A DNA stretch of 64,000 bases, from NCBI GenBank assembly GCA_035222895.1, contig JAVYIG010000165.1, positions 263,001-327,000 of the forward strand, given 5' to 3'. Under the pieces are notes generated by a model. It was given only the letters and a program-made list of their open reading frames with translations. It had not been told where the DNA came from and did no database searches. The position numbers and the translations under genes are program-made. This document shows, in pieces, positions 11,691 to 23,216 of this stretch (within the stretch, counting starts at the first letter, position 1; each line of letters opens with the position of its first letter). The stretch comes from Strongylocentrotus droebachiensis (Eukaryota; Echinodermata; Echinoidea; Camarodonta; Strongylocentrotidae).

Positions 11691-12927
11691 TGTGTGTCTT
11701 TAAAACAACGTTAGAAAAAGGAGGAAACTGCAGGAGCTAGTAGGCAAAATATAAGTTATTTTCATCAAAATGATGAGTGATGAACAAGCATAACAAGAGG
11801 CATCCGGAGTTTTTTTTTAAGTGGTGGTCAACTGTATAATATGCAAACTTTAGCCTGATTCTTTATAATAATTATAATAGACCTATGTCTATATCGATTG
11901 AGAAGAAAAAAAATCCAAAATATTATTTAACAAAGAATATGAAACACCCTGTATCTGACTGAACTGTGCTAAATATGTAAATATATTGAGTTGTAACTTT
12001 ATTTATGTTCCTTTAAAGAACACTGAATTGTTGGATTCAACTGGTTTATTGCTTTAAAAACATACATTCAAAATGGCAGCAAAATGCTGAAACAAATTGA
12101 ATTTACAAAAGATTGAATATTACATTAAAATACAATACATTGGAAATTGGTTAGATAAAATACAGTAATATGCACAGTAATAAACAAGTAGGAATAACAT
12201 TGCACACAAAAAGTAAAAAGGAAATGTAAAAAAAGACAGGGAATCAAAAGGATAGACGAGACATAGCATGAAATGGAAGAAAAGGGAGAAATTTAGGTGA
12301 AATAATTAAACAAAATTAGCACAGAACAACTAAATTTAAGATGCATTGGCAATCAATTTACATGCAAAAGGTTTGGAGACATGTAGGGATAAACATTGCA
12401 ATGTAGAAAGTTAGAACATTTTAATTCATACTATTCAGATCGACCTCTATCGTCTAAACTTTTCTGAGAAATTATTTGTTTCGTTCCCTTTAACTATACG
12501 TTTATTGATCGTACACTGCACTTTCTGACTCTTAAATACATAGGCCTACATTACATGTAGATTACAAGTGAGTGGCTTTATTTACTTCTATTTGTATTGA
12601 TCGGTAGGTAAGCAAGATCTGTATGAACTCTGATTTATTTCTCGTGCTTGTCGCGAAAGAAGTTCCAATGACACTATCCTTCTGTTTAACCAAGTAACTC
12701 CTTGGTTTAACTATACATTCCAGGTTCGCACATCATTCGAGCATAAGTTGGTCTTATTGAATACGGAGTTGAATTTAACATACATGGGCAAAAGTAAAAA
12801 TTCTTTCACACAGGGGTGTCGATTTGTATCCCCTCCCTTCCAAGTTATTAACTTTTTCAAGTCACCCTCAATACAGATAACATTTCAGAGAATATGGGAC
12901 CCATGCTACCTGGGTTATTATCCTCTT

Positions 12928-13858
12928 AAGCGCGTAGCCAGGAGTTTATTTAAGGGGGGCGGTAGTGAGCACGCGAAGCGCGCTCCCTAGGGGGGGGGGG
13001 GGGGGGGGGGGGGGTGGGTGCAGGGAGGGCGGAAGCTTTGACGTTTCATTAAATTATTAGAGAAAGAAGACGATTCGTTGGGCCTTTCTCGACTCTTAAT
13101 CCTTGTTTAAATCAAGTTCCCCTTCCTCCGCGCGCTCTGACGTTTCATTAGATTATTAAAGAAAGAAGACGATTCGTTGTACCATTCTCGATCGACTCTT
13201 AATCCTTGTCTGAATTCAGTTCCCCCCCCCCCCCGCGAAGCGCGGAAGCTTTGACGTTTCATTAAATTATTAGAGAAAGAAGATTTGTTTTACCGTTCTC
13301 GACTCTGAATTCAGTTTCCCCGCCCATGCGCGAAGCGCGGAAGCTTTGATGTTTTATAAATTATTAGAGAAAGAAGACGATTCGTTGAACCGTTCTCGAC
13401 TCTTAATCCTTTTTCTTCCTACGTCCTCTTCCTTTTTTTTGGGGGGGGGGGGCGACCGCCCCCTACCGCCCCCCCCCCCCTGGCTACTCGCTTGCCTCCG
13501 CGCGTAGCGCGGAAGCTCTGAAGTTTCATTAAATTATTAAAGAAAGAAGATGATTTGTCGTACCATTGTCGACTTTTAATCCTTGTCTGAATTCAGTTCC
13601 CCCCCCCCTCCTGCGCGAAGCGTGGAAACTTTGACGTTTCATTAAATTATTAGAGAAAGAAGACGATTCGTTGTATCGTTCTCGTCTCTTAATCCTTGTC
13701 TAAATCCTTTTGACGTTTCATTAAATTATTAAAGAAAGAAGACGATTCGTTGTACCGTTCTCGACTACGTCCTCTTACTTTCTTCTTTCTCTCTCTCTCT
13801 CTTTTTTGTGGGGGGGGGGGGGGAGCGACCGCCCCTCGCCCCCTGGCTACTCGCCTGT
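12928..13858. mobile_element. TIR element carrying a satellite array (copy 1)
   Basis: The ends GCGCGTAGCCAGG and CCTGGCTACTCGC form a terminal inverted repeat. Between them are about seven monomers of roughly 110-125 bp. Each has a GCGCGAAGCGCGG palindrome, 'CTTTGACGTTTCATTAAATTA', 'GAGAAAGAAGACGATTCG', 'TCTCGACTCTTAATCCTTG' and a poly(C) run. The same monomer makes up the large array at 17.9-20.5 kb, which also ends at a GGCTACGCGCC terminus. No protein-coding part. Confidence 0.65.
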
Positions 13859-14204
13859 ATCCTCTCTGTCTCCTATTATCTCTCTCTCCCACTCTCTACT
13901 TCTTTTTTGCACTTTTGCGCTTCGCGCTTAACATTTATCTCGTTGCTTTTTTAACGCTGCGGCTTTGCATTTGGCGCTCTGCATTTCTATGATGATGTTG
14001 ATTGAATAAATTGAATAAATTCATCAATTCCTGATGAAACCTTATGAGCGAGAATTTAATTTATTCTTGTCTCATATACGGTTGTCTCATTTACTTCGTT
14101 TTCTATTTATATATGTATGTATTATTGCGAATAATAACCATTAACTACTCTCATCGGGCTCTCATCATTAATTTTTCTCTTCATTTTTTTTTTGTGAAGG
14201 TGAA

Positions 14205-14290
14205 TTATTGGGGGGGGGGTGATTGTACAGGCCATCCCCCCACCTGAAATATTGGGGGATATATCCCCCCCCCCCCCCCATCCCCCCGGG
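14205..14290. repeat. G-run/C-run hairpin patch
   Basis: A G run at 14211-14219, then 'ATATTGGGGGATATATCCCC' continuing into a C run of about 15 bases. The G and C runs are complementary and could fold back. It looks like the end of a small unclassified repeat about 320 bp upstream of the P450 start. Confidence 0.5.
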
Positions 14291-15489
14291 ATCGACACAC
14301 ATGCAGTTTCACAACACGTTTACGTTGTAATAACATATCCTGTGCACTCATATCTATCGCAAACAGTAACTTGTTCTCAGCAGAATTTATAAGACCTTTG
14401 ATCATCATGTGATATCGAGGACATCTTGTTCGTCGATCAGTACAGATTATGTTTCAAGTTATATGTTTTTCTGTTGGAGCATTTAGTGCATTCAGTCGGA
14501 ATTGATTTGAAAGAGTTTCGTTGTATTATTGAGGTTAATGCGTGATTTAAAACATCTTATCAAACGTTGCTCACAAAATTTGAATTTTGGTTTCGTTCTA
14601 AAGGCAGCATGTTTGGGCTATCAGTATCGGCTACCTCTGTATTACTGGGAGCTTTAATGTTTCTCATCTTCGTCTGGTTCGTTAGACGTCCAAGGAACCT
14701 TCCACCCGGACCATGGTCCTGGCCAGTCATCGGGTACAGATTTAGACCAGGTCTATTACATGAAGCCTACATGGACATGGCGAAGAAGTACGGTCCAGTC
14801 TTCAGCTTACGAAGAGGCCCGTTTCTTGTTGTTGTATTGAATGACATAGCAACGCCTTTGTGAAGTCAGCAGAGTTCTTTCAAAACCGCTTTGTACCAGG
14901 ACATATTAGATGGGGAGTTCCAGATACTAACAAGAATGGTAAGCTTCTTTTTTACGGAAGAAAAAAACTGCGATACCCTTCCTATGCCATTATCTTTTTA
15001 ATATTTTCGCGGTTGATATTTTATTGAAGGACTTAAAATCGGTGGGGAAGCGTATTTACCAAGTTGTTGTTATCAAAGTAGTAGCCTACATTTCAAGGGG
15101 AGTTTTTCTGTTGGATTAGTTGGCTCGATGAAGAGGGAAGGTGGTATTGGGTAGTTGTCCGAGAGAATTTGTCTAGATAGTGATGTGTTTAGATTTATAT
15201 AACATTAGTTATATTTGAATGGATGGGCACTGTTGATTTCATCTTTATAATATGCCAAGCCGTGTAATCACAAACTTGGTGAGGCTCGTTCAACACAAGC
15301 CATCATGATTTCGTTATTACCTGATTTTCAACAATACATTGAAACGTGTGGACGCCATTGATCCACCTCACTAGTGGACGTTGCACACGAAAATTAATTT
15401 GCATCTAATCATTTAAATTGCTTCCTTAGTTATCTACCAATAATTCTGCCATGGCAATGTAAATTTCTCTTAAAGGTTATATACATAAA

Positions 15490-15680
15490 AATTATATTGA
15501 ACAAAAGAACGCCAGATAATTTTTAGGTTTCTCTTAATCCAAGTGTTAAAATGGTAACCGGTAGGATGCGAAAGCTATTATATCGTAGTTTGCTCAGCAT
15601 CGTAAGCGTATGAATAATGGGGCCTGGCTAAAGTACTTCATGGGGATTGGTGAAGACTGAATCGCATAATAAGGTGATAA
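15490..15680 (+). mobile_element. SINE fragment in P450 intron 1
   Basis: Shares 'AACCGGTAGGATG.GAAAGCT' and a nearby GCCTGGCT with the SINE at 47405-47650. Ends are not clear and there is no tail. Confidence 0.35.
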
Positions 15681-16593
15681 AGCGCTATAATAAAACCTGA
15701 ATTACTATTTTTCCGTACAGCTTCTATCGTCTGGAGTAGCGGCAAACCTTGGCAAGACCATCGGAAATTCTCTCTGCATGCACTCCGTTCCTTCGGCTTT
15801 GGTAAGAAGAGCCTAGTACCTCAGATCAACCTGGAAGCTCGTTATCTGGCAGATGAAATCAAGAATCTTCGAGGTGCACCGTCAGACCTGTCGATTACTT
15901 TGAATAAAGCAACGGCTAACGTCGTAGCTCAACTTGTCTTTGGTAGGCGATACGAATACGACGATCTCCAATACATTGAGGTTCTACAAGCAATGGTGGA
16001 AATCTTCGCTGGTATCTCTACGACAGATCCTGTTGTGGTCTTTGAATCACTTATTCATACTCCGTGGTACAAACACTACCGTGACGCCACATTCAAAGCT
16101 CGAGATTTTATTATGTGCCAGCTCTACATGCATCGAGACACATTTCAGAAAGATAATATCCGGGACTATGTTGACACGTTCTTAGCAGATGATATCTCCA
16201 AGGAGTACACGTTGGAAGAATTTTGGAGGATTGTGCTTGACTTGTTTGCCGCTGGCACAGAGACAACAACACTTGTCACTTCATGGGCTATACTCTACTT
16301 CGCTGTCCATCCAGATGTACAAAAAAAGGTTTGAAAATAATTTGTTTGATCATGCATGATCCTTCATCATTTGTCATCAAACACCACATCCCATGTCTAG
16401 TAAAAGCATAATAAGAGCCATATACTGCCCCCAGTCAGGCCCTTCTCAGTACATGTGTACGTCAGCATGTCAAATAGATGGTGCATGCTCTGGGGCCCTG
16501 AATAAACTCATACACAGTCGGTTGATGTGTCGATGTGCATATTTCCCTTGCATCTCCCCCAAACGGTACTGTTACGCCATGTAATCCATATAG

Positions 16594-16989
16594 CCCGGCC
16601 CCCCACTCAGTGTTATTTAGGGTACGCATATGCTCGTACCCTCTTTTTCAAAGCACCCCCTATCTGAGGACTGCCAACATTTCTGAACCCCCCCCCCCCT
16701 TTCGCGGGCTTTTCGCGGGCTTTTCCTGCCTTGGAGACCCCCCTTAATCAGGAAAAATGCTCAATGTACCCCCCTAAATTCGGAATAATTTCTCAGGAGT
16801 CCAAAGAGATTAGAGAAAAAAAGAAAAACACCCCCTTTTTAAAGAAATCTCCGGGTGAAAAGTCAAATACACCCTTTTTTTTACAATTCTCGGGCCGGAC
16901 TTTGTCGCACGAAAAGTACCCCTTTACCGGACATTTTGGCAACACGCATGCGGTCATTCCGACCTCTGAGTGGGGGGGGGGGGGGCGGG
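16594..16989. mobile_element. hAT-like MITE in P450 intron 2, perfect 8-bp TSD
   Basis: The element is flanked by CCATATAG at 16586-16593 and again at 16990-16997, a perfect 8-bp duplication. Its ends are inverted repeats: the left starts CCCGGCCCCCCACTCAG, and the reverse complement of the right starts CCCG followed by a longer C run and ACTCAG. It carries poly(C) and poly(G) runs and no transposase. Related sequence lies inside the insertion at 20.9-21.2 kb and at 1-200. TSD length and TIR style point to hAT. Confidence 0.85.
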
Positions 16990-17939
16990 CCATATAGTCA
17001 TACTTAACTTACAACCAGAGGCCACCTACCTTATGAACGATCAATCAATAATTATTCATCTACTAATAATCAGAAATATCTGTACTCAGGTTTAGTATGT
17101 AGGCCCACTTATGTTAACGTTGGTATTATTTATGTATACAGAGAAGTCAATGTACATTTATCCCAAAGACTAAGTGCCTTGCATTAAATATAAAAAGAGA
17201 ATAATTTTTAATTTTGAAAGTCTGACAATTGATAGAATAATAAGCTACTATTTGCTTTCAGTCGAAATGAGCATCGGAGCAGAAAGTCGGTATTGTGTTT
17301 TCCACAGATTTTTGAGAATTCGGTTGATGGCAGCGTTCACAGTACATCGTGTATATTTTTTTAATTAATCATTTTCTTGGTCGAGCTCTAACAAACGGAC
17401 CTATTAAACTTGTACCCCAACAGATGCAGAATGAGTTGGACCGAGTTGTTGGGCGTGGTCGACAACCCACCACCAGTGACCGTCCAGATCTACCATACTG
17501 TGATGCTACCTTGATGGAAGTCATGCGTATTAGACCTGTACTTCCGGTCTTAAGTCGTGTAACTTCAGCTAATGTTACACTGGAAGGCTTTTTCATTCCT
17601 AAAGGTGCTATGATCATGAGCAGGCGCGGATCCAGGATTTTCCAATAGGGGGGGCCGGAAATTTGAAAATTGCGCAGACCTTTTTTTAAAACTCAACATA
17701 TCAATACTTACAAGGTCATATTAGAAGCACCATACCGGTACAATTTTTGTCATTTTAATCAGGGGGTGGGGTATAGCCTCTTGCCCGAAAAAGTAATTTT
17801 CTGGTTTCACAATTCAGCTAGTGAGCGAAGCGATCGAGCAAAAATTTGAGCATAATATTATGTACATGTATATTATGAAAGTGTTATTATCACGAAAATA
17901 AACGAGAAAAGATATCAACAATTCATATTCGGGCAGCTC

Positions 17940-20522
17940 GCTGCCCCCCCCCCCCCCCCCATTACGCGCGAAGCCCAGAAGCTCTGATGTTTCATGAAAT
18001 TAGTAGAGGAGAGGATTCGTTGAACCATTTTCGACTCTAAATCATTGTTTGAATTTAGTTCGTCCCCCCCCCCCCTCTCGCGCGAAGCGCGGAAACTTTG
18101 ACCTTTCATAGTTTAATGAAATTATTAGAGAAAGAATTAGAAGATTCGTTGTTCCATTCTCGACTCTAAATCCTTGTTTGAATTTAGTTCGTCCCCCCCC
18201 TCTCGCGCGAAGCGCGGAAACTTTGACCTTTCATTAATTATTAGAGAAAGAAAAAGATTTGTTGTACCATTCTTGACTCTTATTCTTTGTCTGAATTCAG
18301 TTCCCCTCCCCCTCCGCGCGAAGCGCGGAAACTTTGACCTTTCATAGTTTAATGAAATTATTAGAGAACGAATTAGAAGATTCGTTGTTCCATTCTCGAC
18401 TCTAAATCCTTGTTTGAATTTAGTTCGTCCCCCCCCCCCTCTCGCGCGAAGCACGGAAACTTTGACCTTTCATTAATTATTAGAGAAAGAAAAAGATTTG
18501 TTGTACCATTCTTGACTCTTATTCTTTGTCTGAATTCAGTTCCCCTCCCCCTCCGCGCAAAGCGCGGAAACTTTGACCCTTCATAGTTTAATGAAATTAT
18601 TAGAGAAAGAATTAGAAGATTCGTTGTTCCATTCTCGACTCTTAATCCTTCTCTGAAGCTTTGACCCTTCGCGGAAGCTTTGACCTTTCATTAATTATTA
18701 GAGAAAGAAGAAGATTTGTTGTACCATTCTTGACTCTTATTCTTTGTCTGAATTCAGTTCCCCTCCCCCTCCGCGCAAAGCGCGGAAACTTTGACCTTTC
18801 ATAGTTTAATGAAATTATTAGAGAAAGAATTAGAAGATTCGTTGTTCCATTCTCGACTCTAAATCCTTGTTTGAATTTAGTTCGTCCCCCCCCCCCTCTC
18901 GCGCGAAGCACGGAAACTTTGACCTTTCATTAATTATTAGAGAAAGAAAAAGATTTGTTGTACCATTCTTGACTCTTATTCTTTGTCTGAATTCAGTTCC
19001 CCTCCCCCTCCGCGCGAAGCGCGGAAACTTTGACCTTTCATAGTTTAATGAAATTATTAGAGAACGAATTAGAAGATTCGTTGTTCCATTCTCGACTCTA
19101 AATCCTTGTTTGAATTTAGTTCGTCCCCCCCCCCTCTCGCGCGAAGCGCGGAAGCTTTGACCTTTCATTAATTATTAGAGAAAGAAGAAGATTTGTTGTA
19201 CCATTCTTGACTCTTATTCTTTGTCTGAATTCAGTTCCCTTCCCCCTCCGCGCAAAGCGCGGAAACTTTGACCCTTCATAGTTTAATGAAATTATTAGAG
19301 AAAGAATTAGAAGATTCGTTGTTCCATTCTCGACTCTTAATCCTTCTCTGAAGCTTTGACTCTTCGCGGAAGCTTTGACCTTTCATTAATTATTAGAGAA
19401 AGAAGAAGATTTGTTGTACCATTCTTGACTCTTATTCTTTGTCTGAATTCAGTTCCCCTCCCCCTCCGCGCAAAGCGCGGAAACTTTGACCTTTCATAGT
19501 TTAATGAAATTATTAGAGAAAGAATTAGAAGATTCGTTGTTCCATTCTCGACTCTAAATCCTTGTTTGAATTTAGTTCGTCCCCCGCCCCCCTCTCGCGC
19601 GAAGCGCGGAAGCTTTGACCTTTCATTAATTATTAGAGAAAGAAGAAGATTTGTTGTACCATTCTTGACTCTTATTCTTTGTCTGAATTCAGTTCCCCTC
19701 CCCCTCCGCGCGAAGCGCGGAAACTTTGACCTTTCATAGTTTTATGAAATTATTAGAGAAAGAATTAGAAGATTCGTTGTTCCATTCTCGACTCTTAATC
19801 CTTCTCTGAACGTAAAGCGCAGAAGCTTAACGTTTTATTAAATTATAAGGGAGAAAGAAGACGATTTGTTGTACCATTCTCGACTCTTGATCCTTATTTG
19901 GATTTAGTTGACCCCTCCTGCGCGAAGCGCGGAAGCTTTGACATTTCATTAAATTATTAGAGAAAGAAGACGATTCGTTGTGCCGTTCTCGACTCTTAAT
20001 ACTTGTCTGAATTGAGTCCCCCCCCCTCCCGCGCGAAGCGCGTAAGCTTTGACGCTTCATTAAATTATTAGAGAAAGAAGACGATTCGTTGTACCATCCT
20101 CGTCTCTTAATCCTTGTTTGAATTCAGTTTCCCCTCTCCCGCGCGAAGCGCGGAAGCTTTGACGTTTCATTAAATTATTAGAGAAAAGGATAATTCGTTG
20201 TTCCATTCTCGACTCTAAATCCTTGTTTTAATACAGTTTCCCCCCCCTCCCGCGCGAAGCGTGGAAGCTTTGACATTTCATTACATTATTAGAGAAAGAA
20301 GTTATTCGTTGTTTTATTCTCGACTCTATATCGTTGTTTGAATTTAGTTTTTCCCCGCTCGCGCGTAGCGCGGAAGCTTTGACATTTCATTAAATTATTA
20401 GAGAAAGAAGACGATTCGTTGTACCGTTCTCGACTTGTCAGAACTTCAAAAATATTTCCTTGTCTGCTCCTTTTTCGTCTTATGTCCACTCACTGCCCCT
20501 ACCGCCCCTGGCTACGCGCCTG
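17940..20522. repeat. Satellite array with higher-order structure (copy 2)
   Basis: About twenty monomers of roughly 111-127 bp, each with a GCGCGAAGCGC palindrome next to a poly(C) stretch. Two monomer types alternate in the middle of the array: one with 'TTCATTAATTATTAGAG' and 'CTTGACTCTTATTC', the other with 'TTCATAGTTTAATGAAA' and 'CTCGACTCTAAATCC'. Larger blocks recur: the same variant (GCACGG) is about 456 bp apart at 18451 and 18907, and a shortened monomer recurs about 694 bp apart at 18650 and 19344. The right side ends in CCTGGCTACGCGCC, the same terminus as the 12.9 kb element. Minus-strand open frames here are repeat artefacts. Confidence 0.9.
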
Positions 20523-20687
20523 CTTTACAGGCCGGGGAAAATGAAACAATCATGATTGTGATAGCACACAATTAAACTAGTAGAAATGAAAGATTTATTA
20601 CACCAACCATGGATAAATCCATGGTTTTACAAACATGAGTTCAAATACAAGCACAAGCAAGTTGGTATGAGCTGAATCCAAATGAAA

Positions 20688-21945
20688 GGCAAAATAAGAG
20701 TTGTGAAGCGGCCCTACCGCTAATTTAAAATTTGACTGTTGAGTATATAGCTTCTATTTAAAAGACATCCAAAATAGTGTGCCCTTTTCAAATTTCTCAC
20801 TAAAGAGTAGTGACCTTTGTAGCGCAGGGGCTGTTTTTAACGTTTAACTTTGAATCCGCGGCTCGAGATTTTATGCGGCCGGCCCGGCCCCCTCTATTCA
20901 ATGACGTTTGCCAAGCTTACTGGAATGACCCCAAATCTCCCGATTACAGTTTTTCCCTTATTCGTTGTTACTGTCACTAAGCGCCATTTCCTCCCCCCCC
21001 CCCCCCCCCCCCCCACCCCGCCCCCCCCCCCCTCCCCCCACTCACTCAGTGTTATCTAGGGTACGCGCAGTTCCCTCTCTTTGAAAGCACCCCTCTATCT
21101 CCGGTGTGTAAAGTCAGTACGGGCCGGACTTTGTTGCGTGAAAAATAACCCTTTTTCGGAGATTTTGGAAACACAAATTGGGGGCGGGGGGGGGGGGGGG
21201 AGGGGGGCTTCCTTCGTTATCATTTTTCCTTTTTTTTTCTCTCTCTCTCTCTCTCTATTTCTTTTCTCTTCTTTCTTTTCTCTTCTCTTTTCTTTTCTCT
21301 TCTCCTTTCTTTTCTCTTCTCCTTTTTTTTCTTCTCTTCTCCTTTCCTTTTTTTCTCTTCTTTTCTTCCTCTTTTTTTCTTTTGTTTGCGCCGCCAATAG
21401 GGGGGGCCGCGGCCGTTTCGGCAAAATAAGAGTTGTGAAGCGGCCCTACCGCTAATTTAAAATTTGACTGTTGAGTATATAGCTTCTATTTAAAAGACAT
21501 CCAAAATAGTGTGCCCTTTTCAAATTTCTCACTAAAGAGTAGTGACCTTTGTAGCGCAGGGGCTGTTTTTAACGTTTAACTTTGAATCCGCGGCTCGAGA
21601 TTTTATGCGGCCGGCCCGGCCCCCTCTATTCAATGACGTTTGCCAAGCTTACTGGAATGACCCCCAAATCTCCCGATTACAGTTTTTCCCTTATTCGTTG
21701 TTACGTGAAAAGTAACCCTTTTTCGGAGATTTTGGAAACACAAATTGGGGGCGGGGGGGGGGGGAGGGGGGCTTCCTTCGTTATCATTTTTCCTTTTTTT
21801 TCTCTCTCTCTCTCTCTCTGTTTCTTTTCTCTTCTTTCTTTTCTCTTCTCTTTTCTTTTCTCTTCTCCTTTCTTTTCTCTTCTCCTTTTTCTCTTCTCCA
21901 ATAGGGGGGGCCGCGGCCGTTTCGGCACCCCCCCCCCTGGATCCG
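20688..21945. repeat. 732-bp direct tandem duplication inside the insertion
   Basis: 20688-21419 and 21420-21945 begin with the same GGCAAAATAAGAG sequence and stay nearly identical for 250 bp. The second copy then lacks about 180 bp, including the long poly(C) tract at 20992-21032, and rejoins at the GGAGATTTTGG block. Both end in a (CT)n tract, 'CAATAGGGGGGGCC' and CGCGGCCGTTTCGGC. The duplication junction falls at the 4-base match GGCA. The near identity implies the event is recent. Confidence 0.85.
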
Positions 21946-22109
21946 CCACTGCATGAGTAACGTGTGGGCTGTTCATCATAGTTCGAAGTACTGGTCTAAG
22001 CCTCATATATTCAACCCAGGTCGATTTCTCACTGCTGATGGTCTAAAGGTCGAGAAGAACGAAGCTTGGTTACCATTCGGAACCGGTAATATATTTGTAC
22101 CTAATCGTT

Positions 22110-22530
22110 TACCAACACGCACGCACACACGCACACACGTACACACACACATTCTCACATCAGGGCCTTTGTGGGGCACCTGATTGTGGGGTATTTCTGT
22201 GCGTTCCAGATATACCTTGTGGTCCCCTACTAGTGGGGTATGTACAACCTGGCGATAACAACCCGGCGGTGTGCTTACGATGTTACCATAAAAAAGTGTG
22301 CAAGTTTTAGCACACGCTCACAAAATGTCATTTATGGGGTACCACTTCTAATGCCCCGCAGGGCATAGGACACCGAATATACAGTCATTTGAAAGACTTT
22401 ACTCTGTGGGGTCCTGAAAAAATACCCCACAAAGTAAAAATGCCTCACAAGGGGTATGTGAAGCGCACATAAAACCCCACAAAAATGCTGAGGTGAGAGC
22501 ATACGCGCGCACACACACACACAGATGCGC
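22110..22530. mobile_element. Imperfect inverted-repeat element between (CA)n tracts, P450 intron 3
   Basis: The left side 'TCACATCAGGGCCTTTG' with TGTGGGGTATTT is an imperfect inverted copy of the right side (minus strand: 'CTCACCTCAGCATTTTTG', then TGTGGGGTTTTATG). A CA-rich microsatellite flanks each side (22114-22150 and 22505-22530). It lies in the last P450 intron and contains no coding sequence. Confidence 0.45.
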
Positions 22531-23216
22531 ATGTGCATTGGATATATACATATCACTTTCATTTTCCTTTCAAATACATTAATCATCGTCAACTACCAAA
22601 CACAATATAAAAAAAGTGAGAAACAGTAACATTAAGATTGTCAAGGTTTATTGGTAACAATTTTGTATACCGATGTTTCTTTCATTAAAATGAATAACGA
22701 TGAGCCTCACGTTTTCTGTTACTACTCCTTCGATTTTATTTTAATCATTCTTATGAATCAGGATATGTCTTCCTGACAAAATATAACATGCTACATTAAT
22801 ATAATATAATTCATGAACTTCAAAAAGATTATGAGTAGCTTGTTAAATCTATACAGTTACATCGCCATACCGTTGTTATTAGGGATGACAGTAAACTGTC
22901 GTGAATTTAAAGGGACACACCCCAGGCCCATGCCCTAACCCCTTTAAAAATCAAAATGGCACCCATCTATGTGCGCAACGTGTCCCCTAATTGCATTATT
23001 TGTATTTATTATAATAATTTATTATTATTTCTCATAGGTCCTCGCGAATGTCTGGGTATTCAGCTTGCTAGAATGGAATCATTTCTTCTCTTCACCAACC
23101 TCTTCCAACAATTTGAATTCAAACTTCCATCAGATCAACCCACAGCTAGTCTACGTGGTCAGCCTGGACTCTCTATGCATCCACATCCCTATCATATTTG
23201 TGCTATCGAGCGCTGA

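Larger units (their letters stand above)
7701..12927. other. Intergenic region, no gene recognised
   Basis: About 5.2 kb of AT-rich DNA between the GPCR and the satellite element. It holds a (CT)n run at 8820-8845, a decayed MITE at 9212-9415, an inverted repeat at 10248-10676 with a LINE-like tail inside, a (TG)n/(CG)-rich alternating tract at 11581-11690, and a possible LINE 3' UTR on the minus strand around 12025-12420. The 86-codon frame at 10173-10433 overlaps one arm of the inverted repeat and is not a credible gene. Confidence 0.5.
17621..21951. mobile_element. Composite hAT-like insertion in P450 exon 3
   Basis: The reading frame ...GAMIM-S is interrupted after 17620 and resumes at 21958 as NVWAVHH. 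Removing 17621-21957 restores the codon and the splice phase exactly. CATGAG flanks both sides (17615-17620 and 21952-21957). The termini are inverted repeats: CAGGCGCGGATCCAGG on the left; reverse complement of the right, CAGTGGCGGATCCAGG. The same terminal sequence bounds the MITE at 5229-5507. The TIR style is hAT-like, but the duplication is 6 bp and not 8, so the superfamily is uncertain. Cargo includes the satellite array (17.9-20.5 kb) and a 732-bp tandem duplication, so several insertions may be nested. No transposase frame was found. Confidence 0.85.
14609..23216 (+). pseudogene. Cytochrome P450, CYP2-clan, disrupted
   Basis: Four exons, phases agreeing: 14609-14938, 15721-16328, 17424-17620 joined to 21958-22085, and 23038-23216, for a 480-residue P450 if the lesions are ignored. 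It has an N-terminal membrane anchor and a proline hinge (LPPGPWSWPVIG), typical of ER-bound CYP2-clan monooxygenases. Helix C is WQDHR; the helix I oxygen-binding motif is AGTETTT; helix K ExxR is EVMR; the PERF-region motif is PGRF; the haem-ligand motif is FGTGPRECLG, with its Cys in the last exon. Two lesions break it. Exon 1 loses frame by one nucleotide at about 14851-14855, so the direct frame stops at 14863 while 'AFVKSAEFFQ' continues in another frame. Exon 3 is split by a 4331-bp insertion with a 6-bp duplication. All splice sites are GT-AG. The protein is otherwise well kept, so inactivation may be recent. A one-base assembly error could explain the frameshift but not the insertion. 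Confidence 0.88.

Noticed and set aside
18137..20489. Series of similar 60-110 codon frames on the minus strand
   Set aside because: They repeat with the satellite monomer and shift frame with poly(C) length; not genes.
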